Shown in pieces: positions 1-8,129 of a DNA stretch of 64,000 nt. A program made the position numbers and the translations under genes. Position 1 is the stretch's first letter. The number at the start of each line of letters is the position of its first letter. Below the pieces are notes generated by a model. It was not told where the DNA came from. It saw only the letters and a list, made by a program, of their open reading frames with translations, and did not search any database. This DNA comes from Edaphobacter sp. (GTDB lineage: Bacteria > Acidobacteriota > Terriglobia > Terriglobales > Acidobacteriaceae): contig JAOAPB010000083.1 in NCBI GenBank assembly GCA_025462645.1, positions 1 to 64,000 of the forward strand. The letters run 5' to 3'.

Positions 1-20
1 GGCTGAGGCGGGATCGTACA

Positions 21-434
21 TTAGAGATCTCCCTTATCGTTAGCCCAGTTCAGGATGCCCTTCTTCCAGACATAGAAGAGACCGACAGCGACGAAGCCGA
101 GATAGACGAGCATCTCGTAGAAGCCGAACATGCGGGAGCCGGTGATGGCCGGAAGGCGACGGAAGATCACGGCCCAGGGAAGCATGAAGACGGCTTCGAC
201 ATCGAAGAGGATGAAGAGCATCGCGACCATGTAGAAGCGGACCGAGAAGCGGCCACGGGCATCGCCGATCGGGTCCATGCCGCACTCGTAGGCGCCGGCC
301 TTGGTGCGTGAATTCTTATGCTTGCCGATCAGGAAGGAGACCCCTACCATGCCGCACGCGACTCCGAGCGCAACCAGGATCTGCAGCACCAGCGGAAGGT
401 AGTTCCAGATGTAGGGGTAACTTTGCATGGCCAT
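21..434 (-). CDS. nuoA: NADH-quinone oxidoreductase subunit A
   Basis: Membrane subunit of respiratory complex I, which moves electrons from NADH to quinone while pumping protons. The 137-residue product has the three hydrophobic segments expected of NuoA and the family signature ECGMDPIGDARGRFSVRFY between the first and second. The reading frame continues upstream to a TTG, but the ATG at 434 (MAMQSYPY) is preferred because a -10-like TAGAGT lies only five bases before it. A second ATG at 428 is also possible. The gene reads out of the left edge, so other nuo genes may follow outside the window. A nuoB lies alone 36 kb away on the other strand. Confidence 0.93.
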   Translation of the reverse strand: MAMQSYPYIWNYLPLVLQILVALGVACGMVGVSFLIGKHKNSRTKAGAYECGMDPIGDARGRFSVRFYMVAMLFILFDVEAVFMLPWAVIFRRLPAITGSRMFGFYEMLVYLGFVAVGLFYVWKKGILNWANDKGDL

Positions 435-439
435 CTTCG

Positions 440-468
440 ACTCTAAGATTGCGGCTGGCAAGTGTCAA
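440..468 (-). promoter_or_regulatory. Sigma70-type promoter of nuoA
   Basis: On the minus strand TTGACA (463-468) is followed after exactly 17 bases by TAGAGT (440-445). The expected transcription start, about seven bases past the -10, falls on or beside the ATG at 434, which predicts a leaderless transcript. Confidence 0.6.
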
Positions 469-490
469 GTAAACGGCTGTGCTTGTGCGG

Positions 491-1447
491 CTATCGAATC
501 AATGCTATGTACCTGTCAATAATGGTGTTGCCGAAGAGGGCCGAGATGAGTCCGCCGATGGAGAGAAAGCTGCCGAAGGCGAGTTTGGATGCGGCCCCGG
601 CTCTGCGTTGGGCAAGCAGAACGATTCCGTAGAGGCCAGCTATCAGGACTCCGATGAAGAGGGCGAGGATCGCGGGCCAGAAGCCGAGGAAGGCGGCGAT
701 CATGGCGAGTAACTTGACGTCGCCCAATCCCATGCCTTCGCGGTGGCGCAGGGCCTTGTAGAGCCAACGGATGATGAGGAGGATAAGGGCGGTTCCGCAG
801 ATGGCGGCGATGCGGCCGAAGATGAGGCTCTCCGGGCCGGTGAGGAAGACGTTGCCGTGATCGGTGACGCCGCCGGGACTGGTCAGGTGGAGGCTGTGTC
901 TGGTGAGGAGGACCTGGTCTTCGGTGGGGCCGAGGAAGATGGCCTGGGTGCAGACGAGGAAGAGGGCTATGGCGATGCCGGTCAGGGTGAAGGCATCGGG
1001 GAGCGTGAAGGTCTGCCAGTCCATGACTATGAGACCGATGAGGAGGAAGCCGAGGATCGCGAGGCCAAGCACGGCAAGCAGGTAGATCGCGATCTGGCTC
1101 GCGGAGGGAGAGGGTATCGCTGCGGCGCTCATCGTGGCATCGAGGTGGGTAGCATCCCAGAACAACTTCGCGGTGTGCAGAAGCCAAAGTCCAGTGGTGA
1201 ACTCCACCGCTGGATATCGCCACGAGATGCCCGCGTGGCAGTCGCGGCAGCGGCCTCGGAGGAGGAGCCAGCTTAGGAGCGGGATGTTGTCGTACCAGCG
1301 GATGGCTGCTTCGCACCGGGGGCAGCGGGAGCGGGGGTGAATGACGGATTCTCCCTTTGGGATGCGGGAGATGCAGACGTTCAGGAAGCTGCCGAAGGCT
1401 AGGCCAAGGATGAATCCGACGGCCTCATATACATGGAGCGTGGTCAC
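491..1447 (-). CDS. Prepilin peptidase (A24 aspartic protease and N-methyltransferase)
   Basis: Inner-membrane enzyme that cleaves the leader of type IV pilins or pseudopilins and methylates the new N-terminus. The sequence shows the N-terminal GSFLNVCISRIPKGESVIHP block, two CxxC pairs (CPRCEA and CRDCHA) that bind zinc, and the two catalytic aspartates in MDWQTFTLPDAFT and GLGDVKLLA. Several hydrophobic helices follow. The frame is open to 1507, but a GTG at 1447 (TTLHVYEAVGF) fits family length better and sits six bases after a perfect -10 hexamer TATACT (1454-1459). From that start the protein has 318 residues. No pilin genes are adjacent. Confidence 0.9.
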   Translation of the reverse strand: MTTLHVYEAVGFILGLAFGSFLNVCISRIPKGESVIHPRSRCPRCEAAIRWYDNIPLLSWLLLRGRCRDCHAGISWRYPAVEFTTGLWLLHTAKLFWDATHLDATMSAAAIPSPSASQIAIYLLAVLGLAILGFLLIGLIVMDWQTFTLPDAFTLTGIAIALFLVCTQAIFLGPTEDQVLLTRHSLHLTSPGGVTDHGNVFLTGPESLIFGRIAAICGTALILLIIRWLYKALRHREGMGLGDVKLLAMIAAFLGFWPAILALFIGVLIAGLYGIVLLAQRRAGAASKLAFGSFLSIGGLISALFGNTIIDRYIALIR

Positions 1448-1837
1448 GGTCGAAGTATACGGCTCTGCTATGGCTGCAATTGTTCCTGTAATCGTTCGTA
1501 GATGCACGCTTGAAGTTCTCTCTTCCCCCGCAGGGGGGTACCCCCCCTCCCCCCTAATTGGTGGGTAACTCTTTTATATTCATATAGTTACATCAATAGT
1601 GTCTGTAAATTCATCATTCTAAAAGGTTTACGGCTAAAGTCGTCTCCTGCCTAGGGTTATGGGTGCTCGCAGAAGAGCCCCGACGTTTGCCGGGGCCTTC
1701 TGTGACTCTGTATTGATTGTAGCGGACGGAGGAAAACTAGTATGCCACGTGGATGTATTTGATTTTGCTGGAGTTAGAGAGAATGGGGGCTTGACAAGGT
1801 TTTGCTGGGCTTGCGGCCGCTCCGGGGCAGTGTGAGC
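1448..1837. other. Intergenic stretch with palindrome and hairpin
   Basis: No gene is evident. Next to C-rich runs lies a perfect 14-base palindrome GGGGGGTACCCCCC (1533-1546). At 1670-1702 CAGAAG/GCCCCG pairs with CGGGGC/TTCTG around an eight-base loop; this resembles a terminator but lacks a strong T tract on either strand. A very short open frame after GGAGG at about 1730 has only six codons and is not called. Confidence 0.5.
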
Positions 1838-2059
1838 TTAGCGACTCCGAGCCCCGACGGCGACCAAACCGACACCGGCGATGAGAGCGATGGTGCTAAG
1901 GATGGGCGAGATGGGAAGCGTGTCTTTGGTTTGGTGGGAGACCTGAACCGGACCCAGGTCCACATCCTTCTTCTGGTGGGTGAAGGAGATCCCGCCTGTG
2001 GCGAATCCGACGATGCCAAGGATGATAAGTAGAAATCCAATGATGGTTGCTGGCTTCAT
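1838..2059 (-). CDS. Small two-helix membrane protein, unknown function
   Basis: The 73-residue product has a hydrophobic N-terminal helix (TIIGFLLIILGIVGFATGG), a polar middle rich in K, D and Q, and a second helix near the C-terminus (SPILSTIALIAGVGLVAVGA). Both helices contain small residues and a terminal glycine-rich turn. A GGAAAGG about 15 bases upstream of the ATG is the only ribosome-site candidate. The layout is that of small inner-membrane proteins found in many acidobacteria, similar in shape to DUF3185 proteins, but I cannot assign it with certainty. It is flanked by non-coding DNA on both sides. Confidence 0.7.
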   Translation of the reverse strand: MKPATIIGFLLIILGIVGFATGGISFTHQKKDVDLGPVQVSHQTKDTLPISPILSTIALIAGVGLVAVGARSR

Positions 2060-2218
2060 TTTGAGAGAAACCTTTCCTGTTTCTTGAGAGCGACTTTGGT
2101 TGTGATGCGTATGTAATTGGGAATAGATGCCTTGGGCATGTTCTATGGGGTTGAACTTGTGTCCGGAGGAAGACAGTAGTAATCTGCGGTTACACGGGAA
2201 AGGAGGATGATCCAGCCT

Positions 2219-2272
2219 ATGAAAATTGACAGTAACAGTTGCATCAACGTACGTGAGGTGACTGAGGCTTAG
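2219..2272 (+). CDS. Possible 17-residue leader ORF before thiG
   Basis: ATG at 2219 opens a 17-codon frame (MKIDSNSCINVREVTEA) preceded by AAAGGAGGATGATCC, an almost complete match to the anti-Shine-Dalgarno end of 16S rRNA. A second ATG at 2207 is in frame but abuts the GGAGG. Nothing is known of the product. It could be a translated leader, or the purine-rich run could be chance. Confidence 0.25.
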   Translation: MKIDSNSCINVREVTEA

Positions 2273-2380
2273 AGTGCGTCCTGCTCTAGACCTGGCGGTC
2301 TTTCAGAAGTAGCAAAGATCCTTGCCGAGGCCCGTTCCGAGTGGGGACGCCTCAGGTCAATCTCAACAGTTCACCGCCAG

Positions 2381-2413
2381 ACGGCTCGCGGCTCTTCGGA
2401 GTGCGCGAGCCGT
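2381..2413 (+). terminator. Hairpin upstream of thiG
   Basis: ACGGCTCGCG (2381-2390) pairs perfectly with CGCGAGCCGT (2404-2413) around a 13-base loop, followed by TTGCCTTT. It could end transcription from the left or act as an attenuator. The conserved cores of a TPP riboswitch are not present. Confidence 0.45.
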
Positions 2414-2450
2414 TTGCCTTTAATCCGAGTGAGAGCTTTAGAATGGCTCT

Positions 2451-3221
2451 ATGAAACCCCTCGTCATCGCCGGAAGAGCCTTTCAGTCGCGCCTCATCGT
2501 TGGAACGGGAAAGTACAAAGATGGGCCGGAGACGCAGGCGGCCATCGAGGCCTCGGGCGCGGAGATGGTGACGGTGGCGGTGCGGCGGGTGAACCTCGAC
2601 CGGTCGAGTGAGTCTCTGCTGGACTATATCGATCCGCGGCGGTACTTCCTGCTGCCGAATACAGCGGGTTGTTACACGGCGGATGAGGCGATTCGGGCGG
2701 CTCGGCTGGGTCGCGAGGTGGGGCTGTCGGACTGGGTGAAGATCGAGGTGATCGGAGACCAGCAGACGCTCTATCCCGATGTTCAAGCGACGCTTGAGGC
2801 GACCCGGGTACTGGTGAAGGAGGGCTTCACGGTTCTGCCGTATACCTCAGATGACATTGTGTTTGCGAAGCGGCTGATCGACGCCGGTGCGGCGGCGGTG
2901 ATGCCGCTGGGGGCTCCGATCGGAAGCGGGCTGGGGCTGCAGAATACGGCGAATCTGCGGATCCTGCGGGAGCTGATCACGGAGGTTCCTCTGATTGTGG
3001 ATGCAGGGGTGGGGACGGCTTCGGATGCTGCTGTCGCGATGGAGCTGGGCTTCGATGCGGTGCTGATGAATACGGCGATTGCGCAGGCGAAGGATCCGCT
3101 GCTGATGGCCGAGGCGATGCAACATGCGGTGCTGGCGGGGCGGCAGGCGTTTCTGGCGGGGCGGATGCCGAGGAAGCTATATGCGACGGCCAGCTCGCCG
3201 CTCGAGGGGATCTCCCGGTAG
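2451..3221 (+). CDS. thiG: Thiazole synthase ThiG
   Basis: Forms the thiazole phosphate moiety of thiamine from deoxyxylulose phosphate, dehydroglycine and the ThiS thiocarboxylate. The 256-residue TIM-barrel protein has full family length. It shows RLIVGTGKY near the N-terminus, the Schiff-base lysine in DWVKIEV (K97), the phosphate-binding [10 protein letters not shown] and the C-terminal [18 protein letters not shown] (2439-2444) lies six bases before the ATG and there is no Shine-Dalgarno sequence, so the message is probably leaderless. No thiS, thiF or thiO is adjacent, so the rest of the pathway must be elsewhere. Confidence 0.96.
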   Translation: MKPLVIAGRAFQSRLIVGTGKYKDGPETQAAIEASGAEMVTVAVRRVNLDRSSESLLDYIDPRRYFLLPNTAGCYTADEAIRAARLGREVGLSDWVKIEVIGDQQTLYPDVQATLEATRVLVKEGFTVLPYTSDDIVFAKRLIDAGAAAVMPLGAPIGSGLGLQNTANLRILRELITEVPLIVDAGVGTASDAAVAMELGFDAVLMNTAIAQAKDPLLMAEAMQHAVLAGRQAFLAGRMPRKLYATASSPLEGISR

Positions 3222-3298
3222 GTTGTCACTGGTCTACGGTTTGCAACGAGATTGCACTGGTTGGAGCAGAGCCTTCCGGCTGATCGAAGATTGTGGTG

Positions 3299-3353
3299 GA
3301 GAAGCGGGTTTCTCCGCTACGGCGGCAAGTGCGCGCCTCCGGTCGAAATGACG
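3299..3353. repeat. Dispersed repeat family B, copy 1
   Basis: GAGAAGCGGGTTTCTCCGCT and the following CGGCGGCAA and CCTCCGGTCGAAATGACGA segments recur almost base for base at 16985-17042. A related, more divergent segment is near 28560-28610. The unit contains internal complementarity and is confined to intergenic DNA. Confidence 0.75.
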
Positions 3354-3355
3354 AT

Positions 3356-3411
3356 TTCGTGGCAGGGAAATTCGTGGCAGGGAAGAGAGAACGGTTCGCG
3401 CTTTGCGCGAA
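3356..3411. repeat. Short direct repeat and small hairpin
   Basis: TTCGTGGCAGGGAA occurs twice (3356-3369 and 3371-3384). It is followed by a tight hairpin in which TTCGCGC (3395-3401) pairs with GCGCGAA (3405-3411) around TTT. Confidence 0.6.
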
Positions 3412-3454
3412 TACCCCACCTTAGCAACGATGAAACCGTTGCTAAGGTGGGGTA
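3412..3454. repeat. Perfect 18-bp inverted repeat
   Basis: TACCCCACCTTAGCAACG (3412-3429) and its exact reverse complement (3437-3454) flank the seven-base loop ATGAAAC. It lies just before the ruvC promoter and has no T tract, so a mobile palindromic unit is more likely than a terminator. Confidence 0.75.
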
Positions 3455-3521
3455 CCCGATTTGTGGGGACCGCATCTGCGATGGCATTGGAAGGTGGGAG
3501 GGAATGCAGTAAACTTCGCCC

Positions 3522-4031
3522 ATGCGAGTCTTCGGTATCGATTGCGGGACGGAGTTCACCGGATATGGCGTGGTTGAGGTGGACTGCGACGCGAGGATGC
3601 CGCGTCTGGTGCATCTTGCAGCGGGGACGATCCGGCTAAACAAGAAGGAGAAGACTCCGCTGCGGCTGGCGCAGGTGTATGCCGAGTTGACTGCGTTGAT
3701 GGCACTGCATCAGCCCGAGGTTGTGGCTATCGAGGAGGTCTTCTTCTCCGCGAATGCGAAGTCCGCACTAAAGCTGGGCCAGGTTCGCGGCGTTGCGATG
3801 CTGGCTGCCGCCACCAGCGGCCTTCCGGTGGCGGAGTACGCTCCGCTTTCGATCAAGAGCTCGGTTGTGGGCTATGGGCTGGCGGCGAAGGAGCAGGTGC
3901 AGTTTATGGTGACACGGCTGCTCGAACTGGATCATGCTCCCGAGTCCGCCGATGCCGCCGATGCGCTGGCTATCGCGATCTGCCATATCCACACCTCGCA
4001 GACGCTTCAACTACAGGGTGCCGGCCGATGA
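3522..4031 (+). CDS. ruvC: Crossover junction endodeoxyribonuclease RuvC
   Basis: Resolves Holliday junctions together with RuvAB during recombination repair. The 169-residue RNase H-fold protein keeps the four acidic catalytic residues: D7 in FGIDCG, E71 in IEEVFF, and D144 and D147 in SADAADALA. Length matches the family. The start is fixed by the conserved N-terminus; TAAACT (3510-3515) is six bases before it with no ribosome site, suggesting a leaderless message. The stop overlaps the next gene by ATGA. No ruvA or ruvB is adjacent. Confidence 0.96.
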   Translation: MRVFGIDCGTEFTGYGVVEVDCDARMPRLVHLAAGTIRLNKKEKTPLRLAQVYAELTALMALHQPEVVAIEEVFFSANAKSALKLGQVRGVAMLAAATSGLPVAEYAPLSIKSSVVGYGLAAKEQVQFMVTRLLELDHAPESADAADALAIAICHIHTSQTLQLQGAGR

Positions 4032-4747
4032 AGTTTTATGCCTGGGCGATGCTTGGGGTTGTGGTGGCGATGTCGTCTGCCTCTGTGATGGAGGGTCAGC
4101 CTACGGCACCGGCCGATCCGCCTGCCGTCCTGCAGCCGGAGGTCAGCTTCCAGTTCGATCGCATCGGACTGCCTGTGCCGCGCTTCACGGTTCAGGTTCG
4201 CGAGGATGGAACGGGCAGGTATCAGGCCGATGAGGCCGATGGCTCGTCGGCGAGCCAGTCAAGCTCCGCGGTGCGCTATGTGGGCGGCAAGCATATCGAT
4301 CGCACGATGACGCTGGGTTCGGCGACGGTCGCGAAGATCTTCAAGCTGGCGCGAGGGCTGGATCGCTTCAACATCGCGTGTGCGTCGAAGGCGAAGAACA
4401 TAGCCGACACCGGCAAGAAGACGCTGAGTTATGTTGGAGCCGATGGCCGAGGTTCGTGTAGCTACAACTACTCCGAGAACAAAAGCGTCGCCACGCTGAC
4501 GGACATGTTCCTGGCGATCGCCTTCACGATAGATGAGGGCCGAAGGCTGGATTTCCTGCATCGCTATGACCGGCTGGGCCTCGATGCCGAGATGACTTCG
4601 CTGGTGCACGAGATCGATGAGGGGCGCGCCCTGGAGCTGGGTACGATTGCGCCGTCGCTGGATGCAATTGCAGCTGATACGGCATTGATGCAGCGCGTAC
4701 GAATGCGGGCGACCAAGCTGCTGGAGCAGGCAAAAGACGATAGATGA
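4028..4747 (+). CDS. Secreted protein of unknown function
   Basis: The 239-residue product starts with a Sec signal peptide (YAWAMLGVVVAMSSASVMEGQP). The mature part opens with a beta-rich segment (SFQFDRIGLPVPRFTVQVREDGTG) that reads like a domain monitoring or reporting protein. A helical region follows (DRFNIACASKAKN, and a C-terminal half rich in D, E and L). Two cysteines, one in each half, could form a disulfide. Its ATG overlaps the ruvC stop by four bases, implying translational coupling. I recognise no family. Confidence 0.75.
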   Translation: MKFYAWAMLGVVVAMSSASVMEGQPTAPADPPAVLQPEVSFQFDRIGLPVPRFTVQVREDGTGRYQADEADGSSASQSSSAVRYVGGKHIDRTMTLGSATVAKIFKLARGLDRFNIACASKAKNIADTGKKTLSYVGADGRGSCSYNYSENKSVATLTDMFLAIAFTIDEGRRLDFLHRYDRLGLDAEMTSLVHEIDEGRALELGTIAPSLDAIAADTALMQRVRMRATKLLEQAKDDR

Positions 4748-4807
4748 TGCTTCGGAACAGTGGAAAGCGTCTAATATCTGGGCGCCAGGCTGGGCCGGAG
4801 GGCTGCA

Positions 4808-6532
4808 ATGAGAGACCGCGTGAGGATGCGCCGGTGGCATGTGGGCTGGAGCACGGGGTTGGCCCTGCTTGGTCTTGTTTTAGTTGCGTTTACTGTGGCG
4901 GCGCGAGCCTACGATGCTCCACCCGCACGTGCCGCCCGGCTGAGCTATCTGCAGGGCAGCGTCACGGTTGTGCGTACGGATAATACCGGTAGCGACTCCG
5001 CGCAGCTGAATATGCCGCTGGCCGAGGGGCTGCGCGTGACGACGGGCGACGATGGCCAGGCTGAGATTGAGTTTGAGGATGGCAGCCTGGTGCGGCTGAC
5101 GCCGAATAGTTCGCTTAGTCTCGATAGTCTGAGAGCGGACGCCAGCGGTAACTTCCAGACGCAACTGGCTCTGGTTCAGGGGTTGGTCTACGCGGAGCTG
5201 CGCGCTTCCTCGAAGTATGTCTATCGCCTGAGCGCGGGCGAAGTGGTCGTCTCGCCGGTGGAGAATGCGGTGATTCGGATCAATCTGGATAAGCCGCCAG
5301 GGGCGATCTCGGTGCTGTCCGGGACGGCGCACGTCGAGCACCCCGGCTCGGCGGATGCTGGGGGGTATCGGACGGATGTGCGCGCGGGCGAGACGCTCTC
5401 CGGCGACTCCACCGACCCCGGCCGCTACTTTCTGACGCAGCAGACTCCCGAAGAGTCGTGGGATGCCTGGAACGAGGAGCGCGAGCAGGCAGCGGCAGAT
5501 GAGTCTGCAAGCCAGACCGCGGCACGCGACAACTATGCCGGAGATCACGGCTATGGGTGGTCCGACCTGGACGCCAATGGAAGCTGGTATGACGTGCCGG
5601 ATCAGGGCAGGGTCTGGCAGCCCACGGTTGCGGCGGACGCAGATTTCGATCCGTACGGCTATGGCAGCTGGGTGTGGTATCCCAGTGCGGGGTATGTGTG
5701 GGCGTCGGGGTATGGCTGGGGCTGGACGCCCTACCGCTGCGGCAACTGGTCGTTCTGGAGCGGCTTCGGCTGGGGCTGGATACCGGGCGGCAACTGCGGA
5801 TTTGGGGGCTGGGGCTTTGGCCGTGGCGGATATGGTTTCAACATCGTGCGTCCTCCGCAGAATTACCACTTCCGACCGCTTCCGGTTCGGAGTCCCGGGG
5901 GCGTCCATCCCATTGTCGTGGTTCATCCGGGGCGGGGTCCGAACAGGCCGTTGCATCCGTTGCAGGGGCCGCGCACGATCGCCGGACATACGCTGGAGCC
6001 GCTGCGGCCTATCGGCAATAGCTATACGCCGAGGGGCGGCAGCGCGGTTGGCTCGTCACTGCGACGCGACTTTCCTGTCGACCGCACGAGCCATCAGCCG
6101 GTGATGGGGAATGTTGTCACTCCGGGAGGATGGGGAGCAGGGGCTCCCGCATCGAGATCAGGAGCCGATTGGCGTTCCGGCGTTCCAAGGCCGGGGAATG
6201 GGGTTGGGGCCGGTACGCCGGCATCGCCTGGACAGCCGATACATCCGCCGATACCCGGAGGCCAGCGGATAGACGGTATGCAGGGGGTTCACCCCACGCA
6301 GGGGCAACAGGATCGCCCCGGATCGCGGATAGCTCCGCCGGGGCAGACGCCCTCGCCGTCTTCGCGTCCTGCGCCGCCGAACCCGGTGGCGCGTCCTATC
6401 ACTCCACCGCCGCAGGCACCTCGTCCGATGCCTCAGATGCAGCGATCGGAGCCGTCTCGTTCGATGCCGGCTTCGCAGCCGCAAAGATCATCGCCTGCAC
6501 CTGCGCAGCGATCGTCTCCGGGGCAGAGGTAG
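4808..6532 (+). CDS. FecR-domain surface protein with aromatic repeats and Pro-rich tail
   Basis: The 574-residue product has an N-terminal signal/anchor segment (GWSTGLALLGLVLVAFTVAARA). A FecR-like beta domain follows at about residues 40-210, with LSYLQGSVTVVR, EIEFEDGSLVRLTPNSSL and GEVVVSPVENAVIRI. Residues 245-350 are packed with Trp, Tyr and Gly in YGWSDLDANGSWYDV/GYGSWVWYPSAGYVW-type repeats of the DUF6600 kind. The last 200 residues are Pro, Gly, Ser and Arg rich. GGAGGG five bases before the ATG sets the start. FecR domains usually relay signals to sigma factors, but none is adjacent, so a structural envelope role is more likely. It follows the secreted unknown by 60 bases on the same strand. 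Confidence 0.85.
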   Translation: MRDRVRMRRWHVGWSTGLALLGLVLVAFTVAARAYDAPPARAARLSYLQGSVTVVRTDNTGSDSAQLNMPLAEGLRVTTGDDGQAEIEFEDGSLVRLTPNSSLSLDSLRADASGNFQTQLALVQGLVYAELRASSKYVYRLSAGEVVVSPVENAVIRINLDKPPGAISVLSGTAHVEHPGSADAGGYRTDVRAGETLSGDSTDPGRYFLTQQTPEESWDAWNEEREQAAADESASQTAARDNYAGDHGYGWSDLDANGSWYDVPDQGRVWQPTVAADADFDPYGYGSWVWYPSAGYVWASGYGWGWTPYRCGNWSFWSGFGWGWIPGGNCGFGGWGFGRGGYGFNIVRPPQNYHFRPLPVRSPGGVHPIVVVHPGRGPNRPLHPLQGPRTIAGHTLEPLRPIGNSYTPRGGSAVGSSLRRDFPVDRTSHQPVMGNVVTPGGWGAGAPASRSGADWRSGVPRPGNGVGAGTPASPGQPIHPPIPGGQRIDGMQGVHPTQGQQDRPGSRIAPPGQTPSPSSRPAPPNPVARPITPPPQAPRPMPQMQRSEPSRSMPASQPQRSSPAPAQRSSPGQR

Positions 6533-6562
6533 GAGTTGGACTCGTTACCTGATCCTGACCGG

Positions 6563-7303
6563 CTACTTCTTCAGGAGAGGGAGGACTAGCGGCAGTACGT
6601 TGTCTGCGACCACTTTATTGCCTTTGGCTGTGGCGTGGGTTCGATCGCGCTGCATCATGCCGTCTACGCCAAAGACGCCGTCCAGCAGGAAGGGCAGCAT
6701 GGGAACGCGGTACTTCTTTGCCAGAAGGGCGTAGGTCTCGTTGAACTGCCTGATGTAGTCGGGGCCGTAGTCCGGGGGGAGCGTGATTCCGGCGAGCACG
6801 ATCTTCGTGTCGCTGGCCTTGAGGGTTGCGATGATCCTGTCGAGGTTGGCGCGGGAGTCTTCGATGCGCAGGCCGCGGAGGCCGTCGTTGCCGCCGAACT
6901 CCACCACGACCACGGCGGGCTTCAGGGCTACGATGCCGTTGACGCGCTCTACGCCGTCCTTCGTCGTGTTGCCGCTGATTCCGGCGTTCACCACGCGGTA
7001 CTTGTAGCCGCGGGAGTCGAGGTCGGCCTGCAGGTAGTCGGGGTAGGTCTGTCCTGCTTCGGTGCCATAGCCGGCGGTCAGGCTGTCTCCGAAGCAGACT
7101 ACGAGGGGGCGTTTGTCGAGAGGGACTTGCGGCGGGGCGGCGGTTGCTGTACGTGGGACGGCAGGCATGGCCGTATCCTCTCTGGGAAGATCGCCGGGTC
7201 GGGAGTCGGTGGTTGACGACGGCTGCGTGGAGTGGTCGGCTTTGCAGCCGGCCAGTCCCAGCGATATACCCGCTACTATAAGAACAATTCCAAATCGCCG
7301 CAT
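6563..7303 (-). CDS. TesA-like SGNH esterase/lysophospholipase, predicted lipoprotein
   Basis: SGNH-fold hydrolase with the block I motif FGDSLTAGYG, the glycine block VNAGISGNTT, the asparagine block EFGGNDGLRG and the terminal DRTHATAKGN carrying the catalytic Asp and His. The N-terminus (MRRFGIVLIVAGISLGLAGC) is a lipoprotein signal with lipobox LAGC, unlike the periplasmic TesA of E. coli. The ATG at 7303 is preferred over an upstream TTG because TAGATT lies seven bases before it. It is transcribed away from the ABC pair next door, the same arrangement as tesA and ybbA-ybbP in enterobacteria. Confidence 0.9.
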   Translation of the reverse strand: MRRFGIVLIVAGISLGLAGCKADHSTQPSSTTDSRPGDLPREDTAMPAVPRTATAAPPQVPLDKRPLVVCFGDSLTAGYGTEAGQTYPDYLQADLDSRGYKYRVVNAGISGNTTKDGVERVNGIVALKPAVVVVEFGGNDGLRGLRIEDSRANLDRIIATLKASDTKIVLAGITLPPDYGPDYIRQFNETYALLAKKYRVPMLPFLLDGVFGVDGMMQRDRTHATAKGNKVVADNVLPLVLPLLKK

Positions 7304-7359
7304 CCTTACGAATCTACCAAACTCCAATCAAGTAGCTGCGTAAATGAGGGTTCCGTCAA

Positions 7360-8118
7360 GTGAATGAAGCTGTATCAGCAAAAGTCCCGATGATCGTGGT
7401 CGAAGGACTCCGCAAATCGATTCGCAATGGGCCGCGTACGGTCGACATTCTGAAGGGACTGGACTTCAGCATTCCGCAGGGACAGTTTGCCGCGATTATG
7501 GGTGCGTCGGGCTCGGGGAAGTCGACGCTGCTTGGGCTGCTTGCAGGGCTCGATACGCCTAGCTCCGGCAATGTTCATCTGAATGGCACTGCGATCTCTT
7601 ACCTGCCGGAAGACAAGCTGGCGCAGGTTCGCGGCAAGACGATCGGCTTCGTCTTCCAGTCGTATCAGTTGATTCCTACGCTCACTGCGCTCGAGAATGT
7701 GCTGCTGCCCTATGAGCTGAATGCCGATGCGCAGGACTCCGATGCGGGGATGGCGAGGGCTCGGGAGCTGCTGACCAACGTCGGCCTGGGAGATCGGCTT
7801 GACCATTACCCTGTGCAGTTGTCCGGGGGGGAGCAGCAGCGTGTCGCACTGGCGCGTGCGTTTATTCTGCGGCCGCCTATCGTGCTGGCGGATGAGCCTA
7901 CCGGGAATCTGGACACGACCAATGGGGCGCATGTGCTGGAGCTGCTGCTGAATTTGAATCGTACGGAGGGCACGACGCTGGTGCTGGTGACACACGATCC
8001 GGTGCTGGCGACGTATGCCAATCGGCGTATCGTGCTGCGCGATGGACTGATCGTCTCGGATGAGATCAATGCGAATCCGACGGCAGATGCGCAACAGACC
8101 GCCGCAGTGGCGCGGTAA
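7360..8118 (+). CDS. YbbA/LolD-type ABC transporter ATP-binding protein
   Basis: Cytoplasmic ATPase of a type VII ABC system. The 252-residue product has Walker A GASGSGKST, Q-loop FVFQSYQLIPTLTA, signature LSGGEQQRVALARA, Walker B PIVLADEPTGNLD and the H-loop VTHD. It begins with GTG at 7360; the conserved fold starts at IVVEGLRKSI. The stop is 11 bases before the permease gene, so the two form an operon. With the divergent esterase they resemble the YbbAP-TesA system thought to extract hydrophobic molecules from the inner membrane. Confidence 0.93.
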   Translation: MNEAVSAKVPMIVVEGLRKSIRNGPRTVDILKGLDFSIPQGQFAAIMGASGSGKSTLLGLLAGLDTPSSGNVHLNGTAISYLPEDKLAQVRGKTIGFVFQSYQLIPTLTALENVLLPYELNADAQDSDAGMARARELLTNVGLGDRLDHYPVQLSGGEQQRVALARAFILRPPIVLADEPTGNLDTTNGAHVLELLLNLNRTEGTTLVLVTHDPVLATYANRRIVLRDGLIVSDEINANPTADAQQTAAVAR

Positions 8119-8129
8119 CAGGGGAGATC

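Noticed and set aside
2197-2217. Minus-strand GGCTGGATCATCCTCCTTT resembles the 3' end of 16S rRNA
   Set aside because: The flanking sequence does not match 16S helix 45 or a spacer, and there is an extra base. On the plus strand it is simply a strong Shine-Dalgarno-like sequence.
2273-2450. TPP riboswitch upstream of thiG
   Set aside because: The conserved CTGAGA and ACCTGATCTGG-like cores are absent.
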